Source of the DNA: an uncultured Verrucomicrobiales bacterium
GTDB taxonomy: Bacteria > Verrucomicrobiota > Verrucomicrobiia > Verrucomicrobiales > DEV007
NCBI GenBank assembly: GCA_913058215.1
Contig: CAJXQE010000016.1
Coordinates: 1-38,086, forward strand
DNA: 38,086 nucleotides
Reading direction: 5' to 3'
Position numbers and translations under genes: made by a program. The first letter of the stretch is position 1; every line of letters starts with the position of its first letter. Shown here one piece after another: positions 17,025 to 24,851 of this stretch. A model generated the notes under the pieces. It saw only the letters and a program-made list of their open reading frames with translations. It ran no database searches and was not told where the DNA came from.

Positions 17025-19337
17025 CTAAACGGGATCGTCTTGCCCGATAATTTGAACCTCGGTTTCGAGTTCAATATTGCGTTCGGCCAGAGCCTTTTCC
17101 TTAATATCTGCGATCAGGTCGAGGACGTGACGCGCCGTGGCTTTTCCCTCATTCACGATGAAGTTTCCATGCACCTCGCTGACGCGGGCATTTCCAACTC
17201 CGGAATCTTTCAAGCCCAGTTCGTCGACGAGTTGCCCGGCCCCAATTCCTTCGGGGTTTTTGAAAATACATCCGGCACTGGCTGCGACCGGCTGGGAGCG
17301 ACGGCGCTTCTCTTTCGAAGCATCCATCTTCTCCGCAATTTCATTGGCGGCACTTGGCTCCCCTTTAAAAACTGCCGATACTGCGACGTTGTGGGCAAGC
17401 TCTGGAACGTTGCGGTAGTAGGCTCGGATATCGTCGACACCTTTCTCAAAAACCTTTCCTTCACCGTCAATCATCCGGACGCTCACAACCTGATCAAAAG
17501 TTTCCGCGTTCATTGCCCCGGCGTTCATCCGCAGACTCCCGCCAACATTCCCCGGAATGCCTTCCATCCACTCAAATCCACCGAGGCCTGCCGACTGCGC
17601 TGATGCAGCAAGAGCCTTAAATTTAACTCCGGCACCGACCTGAATCGTGTTTCCGTCAGCGTGAATTTCTGCAAACTCCCCTTTCACTGGATTGGCCACT
17701 ACTCCGGGAATTCCACCATCCCGAACCAAAAGATTGGAGCCGCGCCCAATAACGCGAAACTGCTCGCCATTGTCTGAACAGTGTTTCACAATCCTGGCAA
17801 GACCAGCCACCGTGGTGGGTTCAATCCAGAACTGCGCGGGGCCACCTACTTTCATGGTGGTGTGTCGGCGCATGGGTTCATAAAGTTTTACGACACCATC
17901 GTGTTCGTCGAGAACCTGCTCGAGCTGATCCCTTTGCGCGAGGTCGTTAGCCAGACGGGTTCCCACTTCGTGAATGTTCCCTGCTCCCAGGGTCATGACC
18001 CAGTCGCCGGCCTTGAGCGAGCGCCCCACCTCCAAATGAAGAGATTTTAAATCAGGATGAAATTCCGCCTTCTCCACTTCCCCGTTTTTCCCGACTGAAT
18101 CGACGATCGTTTGCCCGGTGATTCCGGGAATGGGTTGCTCCGATGCAGGATAAATATCGCTTACCCAAAGTTCGTCGACTCCATCGAAACTCTTGCCGAA
18201 CTCTTCCTGCAGAAGCTTCGTTCTTGAAAAACGGTGAGGCTGAAACAGACAAATCAAACGCCCGGTATGCTGAGTCCGCGCTGTTTGAATCGTAGCGGCG
18301 ATCTCTGTAGGATGATGCCCGTAATCGTCGACGATTGTGACAAAGTCGTCCTGCCGTTTGAGTTCGAAACGCCTTTTCGCTCCACGAAAACCTCCGAGCG
18401 CCTCGTCAATTCGATCAAAAGAAACCCCCACCTCATCCGCGAGTGCAATCACTGCGAGGGCGTTGAGCACATTGTGCCTTCCCGGAATTCCCAATCGGAC
18501 CCGCCCAATTTCTTCGCCACGTTTCACTACTGTGAATTCGGTTCCTGCTCCTTTCGGGGAAAGATCCGTTGCGCAAAAATCGCGTTCACTTCCGAAGCCG
18601 TAGCTGACCGCATTCGGATTATCACCACATACGCGGCAGGCATTTGCGTCATCACCGCAATAGAATATTTTATTAGCAGTCTGATCGCAAAACTGGCCGA
18701 AGACATCACAAATGGCATCAAGACCATCGTAGAAATCGAGGTGCTCGGCCTCCACATTCAGAAGGATGGCATGTTCCGGATGAAAATTTACCAGAGTTCC
18801 GTCGCTCTCGTCACCTTCCGCGATAAAGAATTCCCCCTTGGAATCATAGCGGGCATTGGCCCCTAAAATCGGGATCTCAGCGCCAACATAGTGAGAAGGA
18901 GCCTTACCCCCGGTTCTCAGAACATGCGCAGCAAGAGCGGAAGTCGTTGTTTTTCCATGAGTACCAGCGACTACGACACCTTTTTTACCCATCATTATCG
19001 CAGAAAGAGCTTCCGCTCTTCGCAGCAAAGGAATCCCCTGTTCCAGCGCTGCATCATACTCGGGATTACCCGGTTTGATTGCACTGGAATAGACGATCAC
19101 TTCCGCTCCGGCAACAGCTTCAGCTGACTGAGGAGAAAAGAATTTCAAGCCATCATCCTCCATGCGAACGGTCTCGCGAGTAGTAACCCGGTCCGAACCG
19201 GACACTTTATGACCGAGTCCCAGGAAAAGCGACGCAAGACCACTCATTCCTGAACCGGCCACGCCAATAAGATGAACATGGACCGGCTCTGCCCCTTCTT
19301 TAAAGCGCCCCGCCCAATCTTCACATAAATTATTCAT
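17025..19337 (-). CDS. murC-murB: MurC-MurB fusion: UDP-MurNAc--L-alanine ligase / UDP-enolpyruvyl-GlcNAc reductase
   Basis: One 770-residue frame holds two wall-precursor enzymes. The MurC part (about 1-465) has GVAGSGMSG at 25-33, SGSDRVTTRET, the ATP-binding VVVAGTHGKTTTSA at 121-134, and VDDYGHHPTEI, and ligates L-Ala to UDP-MurNAc. The MurB part (about 477-770) has the FAD-binding GRGSNLLV at 531-538, EGIPGNVGGSLRMNAGA, the catalytic-serine block SAGCIFKNP at 687-695, and the LETEV glutamate near 760. It reduces enolpyruvyl-UDP-GlcNAc. The MurB half looks like the compact type II form. MurB acts one step before MurC, so the fusion joins consecutive reactions. It follows murG by 22 bases. 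Confidence 0.95.
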   Translation of the reverse strand: MNNLCEDWAGRFKEGAEPVHVHLIGVAGSGMSGLASLFLGLGHKVSGSDRVTTRETVRMEDDGLKFFSPQSAEAVAGAEVIVYSSAIKPGNPEYDAALEQGIPLLRRAEALSAIMMGKKGVVVAGTHGKTTTSALAAHVLRTGGKAPSHYVGAEIPILGANARYDSKGEFFIAEGDESDGTLVNFHPEHAILLNVEAEHLDFYDGLDAICDVFGQFCDQTANKIFYCGDDANACRVCGDNPNAVSYGFGSERDFCATDLSPKGAGTEFTVVKRGEEIGRVRLGIPGRHNVLNALAVIALADEVGVSFDRIDEALGGFRGAKRRFELKRQDDFVTIVDDYGHHPTEIAATIQTARTQHTGRLICLFQPHRFSRTKLLQEEFGKSFDGVDELWVSDIYPASEQPIPGITGQTIVDSVGKNGEVEKAEFHPDLKSLHLEVGRSLKAGDWVMTLGAGNIHEVGTRLANDLAQRDQLEQVLDEHDGVVKLYEPMRRHTTMKVGGPAQFWIEPTTVAGLARIVKHCSDNGEQFRVIGRGSNLLVRDGGIPGVVANPVKGEFAEIHADGNTIQVGAGVKFKALAASAQSAGLGGFEWMEGIPGNVGGSLRMNAGAMNAETFDQVVSVRMIDGEGKVFEKGVDDIRAYYRNVPELAHNVAVSAVFKGEPSAANEIAEKMDASKEKRRRSQPVAASAGCIFKNPEGIGAGQLVDELGLKDSGVGNARVSEVHGNFIVNEGKATARHVLDLIADIKEKALAERNIELETEVQIIGQDDPV

Positions 19338-19359
19338 ACCGTATTCGTAAATCTATTGC

Positions 19360-20466
19360 CTATCCCAATTCAGCCGCCACTACATCGCAGACTTGCTCGG
19401 AGGCTTCAGGAATCGCCAGTTCAGCCATTTTCCTTTTCATCGCATCAAGACGCTCCCCGTCTTTTGCCAACTGAATCAAATCCCGCGTAAACGTTTCTTC
19501 GCTGAGCGAATTCTGCTCCCAGAGTTCCGCAGCTCCGGGCTTCGAGAATATTTCAGCATTTGCGGTCTGGTGATCGTCCGCCGCAAATGGATAGGGAACT
19601 AAAATGGATGGCGTTTCGTAAAATGCCAACTCGGTCAAACAGGATGCTCCTGACCGGCAGACCGCGAGATCAGCCGCTGCGAGCGCAAATTGAATTTCAC
19701 TGCAAAAATCCTTCACCACGCCAGCCTCAGGATGTTTCTCGTAAGCCGGCTTCACTACCTCGTAGTCGGTCGGTCCGCTCAAGTGGAGCAACTGCAAGCC
19801 GGCAGCGTCCATCTCCGGAACACTGGCAGCAACTAACTCGTTGAGACGGCGAGCGCCCTGACTGCCACCCATGACCATGATGGTTTTCTTAGCAGGATCG
19901 AGGCCGAAGAATTCAATTGCTTCCTCCCGGGAAGGACGAGCAGCCACTTTCGGCCGCAAAGGAGTCCCAACCGTTTCGACCCGTTTTTTTGCATCGAACC
20001 GCTTGGCACATTCTTCGAATCCCACCAGTATTGCCGTGGCGAATTTCGCATTCAGTTTGTTGGCGCGACCGGGAATCGCATTGGACTCGTGAACAAAAGT
20101 GGGGAGGTTTCGGAAACGTCCAGCCATGAGGGGCGCTGTGGAAGTAAAGCCTCCCATCCCCAAAACGGCATCGGCTTCAAACTCCCGAATCAACTTACGG
20201 CAGCGAAGAAAACCCCGGAAAAAACCCAGAAGAAAGCCGGGCATTTTCAGCGAAATCAAACCAGGCATGGCAATTGACGGAAGGCGCTCAAACCTAAGGT
20301 GCTCGTAGCCTTCGGTGGCCAGAGTGTCGATCTGCTTCTCGGAAATCAACAACATCACCTCGCCGCCACGTTTCCGCCAAGACTCCGCCACAGCAATACC
20401 GGGAAACAAGTGTCCCCCGGTCCCGCCGCAGGCTATCACCAGCTTTCTATCGGAAACGTCTATCAT
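19360..20466 (-). CDS. murG: UDP-GlcNAc:undecaprenyl-PP-MurNAc-pentapeptide GlcNAc transferase (lipid II synthase)
   Basis: A 368-residue GT28 glycosyltransferase that converts lipid I to lipid II at the inner face of the membrane. It has the N-terminal GGTGGHLFPGIAVA (14-27), the HESNAIPGRANKL acceptor-domain motif, MVMGGSQGARRLNE, and the C-terminal UDP-GlcNAc site SGASCLTELAFYETPSI followed by PFAADDHQTANAE. Length is normal. It is the first gene seen of the cluster; mraY, murD, murE, murF and ftsW are not in the window, and the 338 bases upstream are non-coding. Confidence 0.97.
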   Translation of the reverse strand: MIDVSDRKLVIACGGTGGHLFPGIAVAESWRKRGGEVMLLISEKQIDTLATEGYEHLRFERLPSIAMPGLISLKMPGFLLGFFRGFLRCRKLIREFEADAVLGMGGFTSTAPLMAGRFRNLPTFVHESNAIPGRANKLNAKFATAILVGFEECAKRFDAKKRVETVGTPLRPKVAARPSREEAIEFFGLDPAKKTIMVMGGSQGARRLNELVAASVPEMDAAGLQLLHLSGPTDYEVVKPAYEKHPEAGVVKDFCSEIQFALAAADLAVCRSGASCLTELAFYETPSILVPYPFAADDHQTANAEIFSKPGAAELWEQNSLSEETFTRDLIQLAKDGERLDAMKRKMAELAIPEASEQVCDVVAAELG

Positions 20467-20620
20467 TTAACAATATGGAATTTATAGTAATTTATACCAA
20501 TTTTGCCCAGTTGAAACGGTTTTTCGCAGGAAATGCAGAAAAACTCAACGCAATCAGTACATCTATCTCCCCTACAACGGGTCAGGTGAAATGCAATCAG
20601 ACGTGAATATTTTTCAAATA

Positions 20621-20648
20621 TTGACCTTTTACTCTGCAAATCTATACG
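20621..20648 (+). promoter_or_regulatory. Predicted sigma-70-type promoter upstream of the small membrane protein
   Basis: TTGACC (20621-20626, five of six) and TATACG (20643-20648, four of six) are separated by 16 bases. A transcript from about 20655 would have a leader of about 150 bases that includes the repeat pair at 20673-20734. Confidence 0.45.
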
Positions 20649-20672
20649 TGAGAAGGTTTTGAATATTTCACG

Positions 20673-20734
20673 AAGTTCTCTATTTTAATATCTGATGAAA
20701 GAGGGTCGGCAGATCGAGAAAGTTCTCTATTTTA
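20673..20734 (+). repeat. 15-base direct repeat pair in the leader of the small gene
   Basis: AAGTTCTCTATTTTA occurs at 20673-20687 and again at 20720-20734, spaced 47 bases start to start. The second copy is part of a short palindrome, GAGAA-AG-TTCTC. A possible regulator or RNA-binding site. Confidence 0.7.
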
Positions 20735-20804
20735 CAATTAAAGGAACCAGACATCCCATATGACGTGCCAGGCATTACTCCTCACCTGAAAAAAAGGATA
20801 CCCC

Positions 20805-21044
20805 ATGGATGATACTTCAGGAATCAGAGCCGAGGCAAACACCGGAATTGCACTGGCAATCGTCGCCGGCCTCTTCTACCTGCTCTCGTTTGGGCCTGCT
20901 ATCTTCCTCCACGAAAAGATAGACCCACCTGATAAGGTTGGAAAAGCCTTGGCCCTTATTTACTTCCCTCACACCTTTGTTACCGAGAGAATAGGCGCTT
21001 ATTATGACTATGGGCGCTGGTGGCAATCCCTTGCCGATCGTTGA
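20805..21044 (+). CDS. Small single-pass membrane protein, unknown function
   Basis: A 79-residue protein. A polar, acidic N-terminus (12 residues) is followed by a membrane helix at about 13-34 (GIALAIVAGLFYLLSFGPAI) and an aromatic-rich C-terminal half (FPHTFVTERIGAYYDYGRWW). An AAAAAAAGGA stretch about 8 bases before the ATG can serve as ribosome-binding site, and a promoter candidate lies upstream. It is convergent with the lipid kinase gene with 15 bases between stops. I do not recognise the family. Confidence 0.6.
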   Translation: MDDTSGIRAEANTGIALAIVAGLFYLLSFGPAIFLHEKIDPPDKVGKALALIYFPHTFVTERIGAYYDYGRWWQSLADR

Positions 21045-21059
21045 ATACGGGAACGTATT
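21044..21059. terminator. Hairpin between convergent genes (weak terminator candidate)
   Basis: AATACG (21044-21049) and CGTATT (21054-21059) form a 6-base stem with a GGAA tetraloop. It begins at the last base of the small gene's stop and ends beside the stop of the lipid kinase gene. No strong T-run follows, so termination is uncertain. Confidence 0.35.
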
Positions 21060-22004
21060 TCAAACAACCACCCGGAGGGCTTTGGGTCGAGCAACGATAC
21101 TGATGGGAGTCTTCTCGACGACATCACCATCAACCTGAACGTCAATCACTGGATCAGTGTTAATCTCGACAGAGGTCACGCTCCAATGGTTCACCAGCTT
21201 GGAAGCATCCAGCTTCGCTTCGGCGTCCCGATTTTTCTCTTTATCAATCCCCATCATCTTTCCAGCGAGCTGAAAGATTGCTTCGATGTTCGTTTTCTTC
21301 ACAAAAAACACATCCAGTTTACCATCATTCACATCAACAGTGGGCGCCAGCATCAGGCGGCCCACCCCTACTGTCCCGGCATTGGCAACAATGCAGGCCA
21401 TTCCCCTGGCATTGATAGTTTCTCCATCAATCTTGATCTCATAATCTGCCTCGGGCGCATCCTGAAGCGTCTTAATCCCGGCAAAAACATAAGCCCATTT
21501 CCCAAACTGATTCTTCAGTTCCCGGGTCGCTTCCTGAACGACTTCCGTCTCGATTCCACATCCCACTCTCAGAACAAACGGACGGTCACCCATCATCCCC
21601 ACATCGATCCGGCGTGTGGAGTAGTTTTCCTTGCAGATCAGATCGAGGCATCTTTCCAGATTTGAAGACAAACGAAGCTCAGCAGCAACAAGGTTTCCTG
21701 TTCCCCCTGAGAGAATCAACAGTGGGGTGTCCGAGCCGACCATTCCGGAAGCAACTTCGACGACTGTGCCATCGCCGCCATAAGCAATCACGACATCGAC
21801 ATTGTCGGCGATCGCCTCCTCAGCCAAGCGCTTTCCGTCTCCCGGTCCGTGGGTCAATGAAACATCCCAATCAATATCTGCTCCGCGGAACTTCTTATTC
21901 AGCATTCCCAGAAGAGGCACTCTCGTTGCCGGAGCTGGATTCACAATGACTTGAACCCGCTTCGGTCGTGGGCGAATCTCATTCTTACTCTGATCACTGG
22001 CCAT
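21060..22004 (-). CDS. YegS/DAGK-type lipid kinase
   Basis: A 314-residue protein of the diacylglycerol kinase catalytic family, which phosphorylates lipid hydroxyls with ATP. VQVIVNPAPATRVPL (17-31) is the first strand, VVIAYGGDGTVVEVASG with GGDGT at 76-80 is the nucleotide-binding loop, and LSGGTGNLVAAEL with GTGN at 101-104 is the second glycine motif. The C-terminal beta-sandwich domain ends PISIVARPKALRV. There is no signal peptide. It is divergent from phoB, sharing a 157-base intergenic region that holds a perfect palindrome. The exact lipid substrate is unknown. Confidence 0.9.
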   Translation of the reverse strand: MASDQSKNEIRPRPKRVQVIVNPAPATRVPLLGMLNKKFRGADIDWDVSLTHGPGDGKRLAEEAIADNVDVVIAYGGDGTVVEVASGMVGSDTPLLILSGGTGNLVAAELRLSSNLERCLDLICKENYSTRRIDVGMMGDRPFVLRVGCGIETEVVQEATRELKNQFGKWAYVFAGIKTLQDAPEADYEIKIDGETINARGMACIVANAGTVGVGRLMLAPTVDVNDGKLDVFFVKKTNIEAIFQLAGKMMGIDKEKNRDAEAKLDASKLVNHWSVTSVEINTDPVIDVQVDGDVVEKTPISIVARPKALRVVV

Positions 22005-22087
22005 CGTATTCTTTATCAGCCGCTCAACTTTACCCTCTTTTGAAAGACTGCCGAATATAGCAGCGCATTACTGAAAAGAAACCAATC

Positions 22088-22105
22088 GGTGACAGATTTG
22101 TCACC
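22088..22105. promoter_or_regulatory. Perfect 7+4+7 palindrome in the divergent lipid-kinase/phoB intergenic region
   Basis: GGTGACAGATTTGTCACC is a perfect inverted repeat: GGTGACA, spacer GATT, TGTCACC. It lies 56 bases before the phoB start and 83 bases from the lipid kinase start. It has no following T-run and is not positioned as a terminator, so a dimeric regulator site is more likely. It is not a direct-repeat Pho box. Confidence 0.5.
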
Positions 22106-22161
22106 CTCTCCCCCTTTTCAAAAACCTTCTCGAAGCGTAGAAAGTTAGCTTTCCCACTGTT

Positions 22162-22839
22162 ATGCCTTCCATATTGATTGTCGACGATGAAGAGGACATT
22201 CGCGAACTCATCAGCGTGAACCTCGCCAGAGAAGAAGCCTATTCCATTATTGAAGCTTCGGATGGGCTTGACGCACTGAAGAAGGCTAAAAGACATCTTC
22301 CGGATCTGATCATCCTCGATCTGATGCTCCCGGAAATGGATGGCTACACCGTTCACAAGCAACTCAGGAAAGATGCCCAAACCCGACACATTCCTGTGAT
22401 CATGTTGACGGCGCGAGGGAAGCTTGAGGAAAGAATCGCAGGTCTGGAGTCAGGGGCTGATGACTACATGACGAAGCCATTCAGTCCAAAGGAGCTGGTC
22501 CTGCGAGTGCGAAATTTGATTCGCCGATCAGTCTCCAAAGAAAGTGAATCAGTCGTCGCCGCCGGCCCCTTTCGTCTGGACAAGAATTCTCTGAAACTTT
22601 TCATGGAAGAGGAAGAGATCGATCTGACATCCACTGAATTCAAGCTCCTGCTTTGCCTGATCGAATCTCCGGGAGTGATTCAGGAAAGAGCTGATCTGCT
22701 TCAAAAAGTATGGGGTTACAGCGACATGATCCAAACAAGGACTTTGGACACCCACATCAAAAGGCTTCGAGAGAAGCTTGGCACAAACGGGAATTCAATT
22801 GAGACAGTTCGTGGTGTAGGTTATCGAATTTCCGGGTAA
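22162..22839 (+). CDS. phoB: OmpR/PhoB-family response regulator
   Basis: A 225-residue two-domain transcription factor. In the receiver domain (1-120) the acidic pocket is D8-D9, the phospho-acceptor is D53 in ILDLMLPEMDGY, the switch threonine is T83 and the lysine is K105 in DDYMTKPFSPKEL. The winged-helix domain (about 130-225) has LTSTEFKLLLCLIESPG, TRTLDTHIKRLREKLG and the terminal TVRGVGYRISG. All residues needed for phosphorylation are present. It is followed after 27 bases by the histidine kinase. PhoB is the closest named match by eye, but pst and phoU genes are absent here. Confidence 0.9.
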   Translation: MPSILIVDDEEDIRELISVNLAREEAYSIIEASDGLDALKKAKRHLPDLIILDLMLPEMDGYTVHKQLRKDAQTRHIPVIMLTARGKLEERIAGLESGADDYMTKPFSPKELVLRVRNLIRRSVSKESESVVAAGPFRLDKNSLKLFMEEEEIDLTSTEFKLLLCLIESPGVIQERADLLQKVWGYSDMIQTRTLDTHIKRLREKLGTNGNSIETVRGVGYRISG

Positions 22840-22866
22840 ACATCTTTCTTTTCTCACTATCCTGTT

Positions 22867-24156
22867 TTGCATCTCACCATCACAGTTCTTTTTGGTTTGC
22901 TTTGTGCCTGGCTGGGATGGCGTTTGTTTCGATTGAAACAGGGAGCCAATAATCTTTCGGCGATTCTGAGGTCTGATTCCAATCCGGAGGTCAGCAGGAT
23001 CAGAAAAATAGCCCCCGACCAATCTCTTCGAAATCTTTCTGAAGCCATCGCAGACTCCGTATTCGAGTCCTCACTTGCGGGTGGTCAAAAGCTTTTCATG
23101 GAAGTCGTTCTCAACGAAATTCAGGACGGAATTCTTATTGTCGACACTGATGAGTCGGTCTTGTTTGCCAACAGGGCCAGCCAATCACTTTTTGAGAGTT
23201 CTCAAGACCTTCATGGGAGACCCCTTCTCAGCGTATGCCGTGATCATCGGATCCTTGAAGTGTTGGAAGAATCCCGGGAAACCGGTGAAAAGTCGTCCGC
23301 ACAAATTGCTCACCGCTCAGCGGCAGCGACCTCAAGCCAAACTCGTGACCAGATTTGGAACGTCGAAGCTGAGCCCCTCACATCATCACTAAATTCAAAA
23401 ACTATTGGAGCCGCCTGGATATCTATCCGGGATGTCACGCATGAGCTCGAAACCGATCAGATCCGAAGAGATTTTGTAGCCAACGCTTCTCACGAATTGA
23501 GAACACCTCTATCGATTATCAATGGATATATCGAAACGCTTTCGCAGGGTGACATTGAAGCCAATCCCCAATTTGCCAAGCGTTCCCTCAAGACCATGGA
23601 GGTTCATGGGGAACGTATCAGCCGCATCGTCGAAGACATGCTTACGATCTCCAAGCTGGAATCATTCGATGAATTACTGAAGCGAAAGACCTTTGATCTG
23701 ATCCATTCAGCGGAAACCATGATCAGCCATCTGCAGCCTCTGATTGAAGAACAGAATGCGAAGGTGAAAATCGACTCTGGAACCCTCGAAGAATGGCCAC
23801 TCTTTGGAGACAGATACTATTGGGATCAAATCTTTTTCAATCTAATCGATAATGCCCTCAAGCAGAACCAAATGGCATCCCAGCTCAAGGTAACGGTAAA
23901 ACTAAGGAAGAAAGAGGATCGATACTTCATCTCCATTTGTGACAACGGGGTGGGAATACCTGCGGCCGATCTTCCTCTGATTTTCAAACGCTTCTACCGA
24001 GTGGAAAAACATCACGGCAAAAAGGTGAACGGAACCGGTCTGGGGCTTTCCATTGTAAAGAGAGCAGTTGAAGCACATGGGGGAACCGTCAGCGTTGAAA
24101 GTCAGCCGGGGGCCCTAACCTCTTTCCATATTTCCGTACCCATCACAGAAGACTAG
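22867..24156 (+). CDS. phoR: Sensor histidine kinase, PhoR-like
   Basis: A 429-residue kinase starting at TTG; no ATG or GTG in frame gives the membrane segment, and the next ATG is at codon 78. One membrane helix (about 3-20) is followed by a cytoplasmic PAS domain (about 78-190, NEIQDGILIVDTDESVLFAN). The HisKA domain has H209 in FVANASHELRTPLS. The ATPase domain has the N-box NLIDNALK (325-332), DNGVGIP at 359-365, FKRFYRV and GTGLGLS at 389-395. There is no periplasmic sensor loop, so the signal probably comes through the membrane or PAS domain, as in PhoR. It pairs with the response regulator just upstream. Confidence 0.9.
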   Translation: MHLTITVLFGLLCAWLGWRLFRLKQGANNLSAILRSDSNPEVSRIRKIAPDQSLRNLSEAIADSVFESSLAGGQKLFMEVVLNEIQDGILIVDTDESVLFANRASQSLFESSQDLHGRPLLSVCRDHRILEVLEESRETGEKSSAQIAHRSAAATSSQTRDQIWNVEAEPLTSSLNSKTIGAAWISIRDVTHELETDQIRRDFVANASHELRTPLSIINGYIETLSQGDIEANPQFAKRSLKTMEVHGERISRIVEDMLTISKLESFDELLKRKTFDLIHSAETMISHLQPLIEEQNAKVKIDSGTLEEWPLFGDRYYWDQIFFNLIDNALKQNQMASQLKVTVKLRKKEDRYFISICDNGVGIPAADLPLIFKRFYRVEKHHGKKVNGTGLGLSIVKRAVEAHGGTVSVESQPGALTSFHISVPITED

Positions 24157-24191
24157 CCCTCAAAGAATTCTTCTGCAAAGATGCTGATGAT

Positions 24192-24851
24192 TTGAAAGGT
24201 CATCAACTCAGCGCCTGCATCGCAATTCTTGCTTCTGCCTGGACGACTCATGCCAATTCGCATGAGTCTCTCTACAATACTGCTGAGATCCACTTGACCG
24301 CCCCCGGAACAATCAGCATTCACTTTTCCGTCCATGCTCCCGAACTGATTCTCGCACCCGAAACAGATTTTGGAGCAATTGGGGATGATTGGCTTGCCGC
24401 AAAACAGGACGGTGAAATTGAAGAGCTCGTCACCCTCGCCCGGGAATTCGTCAGCGAGCGCTATGGGATCTACTCCAAAGACCGGGATCTAGTTTCCAAA
24501 CTAGAACTTCAATTCGAACATCCCTCGCTGATCCGGGTTCCCGATCGCGAAGGCGGTCCCCGCCCCGGATGTATTCTGGCATCCCTTCTTTTGGAAAATC
24601 CGGGGGGCGAGCTGACCTTTTCCTACAAAGAGGAAGGAGAGAAGCGTCTTCTTCTTGCCACCATTCGCCCAGCCTCTTTTCCGAAAACTCACGACCTGGA
24701 AGCAGGAACAGCAGTGGTGATCCCCTTACCTGAGCCTCCCGAAAAACCGTTCAACCAAGCTTGGTATCTCGTCCCTTTGGCTCTCGCATTTGCGGTAGTA
24801 AACTGGATGGTAATACGACGCAAAACCTCCAAACTGTCAGTGAACTCATGA
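24192..24851 (+). CDS. Unknown exported protein with C-terminal membrane anchor
   Basis: A 219-residue protein with a TTG start (no better start in frame), 35 bases after phoR. It has a signal peptide (about 1-22, ending THA), a histidine-containing mature N-terminus (NSHESLYNTAEI) and an all-beta-looking extracytoplasmic region. A C-terminal membrane helix (about 189-208, WYLVPLALAFAVVNWMVI) is followed by a short basic tail. The layout recalls the extracytoplasmic parts of HupE-type proteins, but I cannot assign a family. The stop overlaps the start of the metallo-beta-lactamase gene as ATGA, so the two products are probably made together. Confidence 0.7.
   Translation: MKGHQLSACIAILASAWTTHANSHESLYNTAEIHLTAPGTISIHFSVHAPELILAPETDFGAIGDDWLAAKQDGEIEELVTLAREFVSERYGIYSKDRDLVSKLELQFEHPSLIRVPDREGGPRPGCILASLLLENPGGELTFSYKEEGEKRLLLATIRPASFPKTHDLEAGTAVVIPLPEPPEKPFNQAWYLVPLALAFAVVNWMVIRRKTSKLSVNS

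Larger units (their letters stand above)
20467..20804. other. AT-rich intergenic region between murG and a small membrane-protein gene
   Basis: 338 bases without a supported gene, visibly more AT-rich than the neighbours. It must hold the promoter for murG (leftward). Rightward it holds a TTGACC/TATACG promoter candidate and two 15-base direct repeats, listed separately. No tRNA or insertion sequence is visible. Confidence 0.7.
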
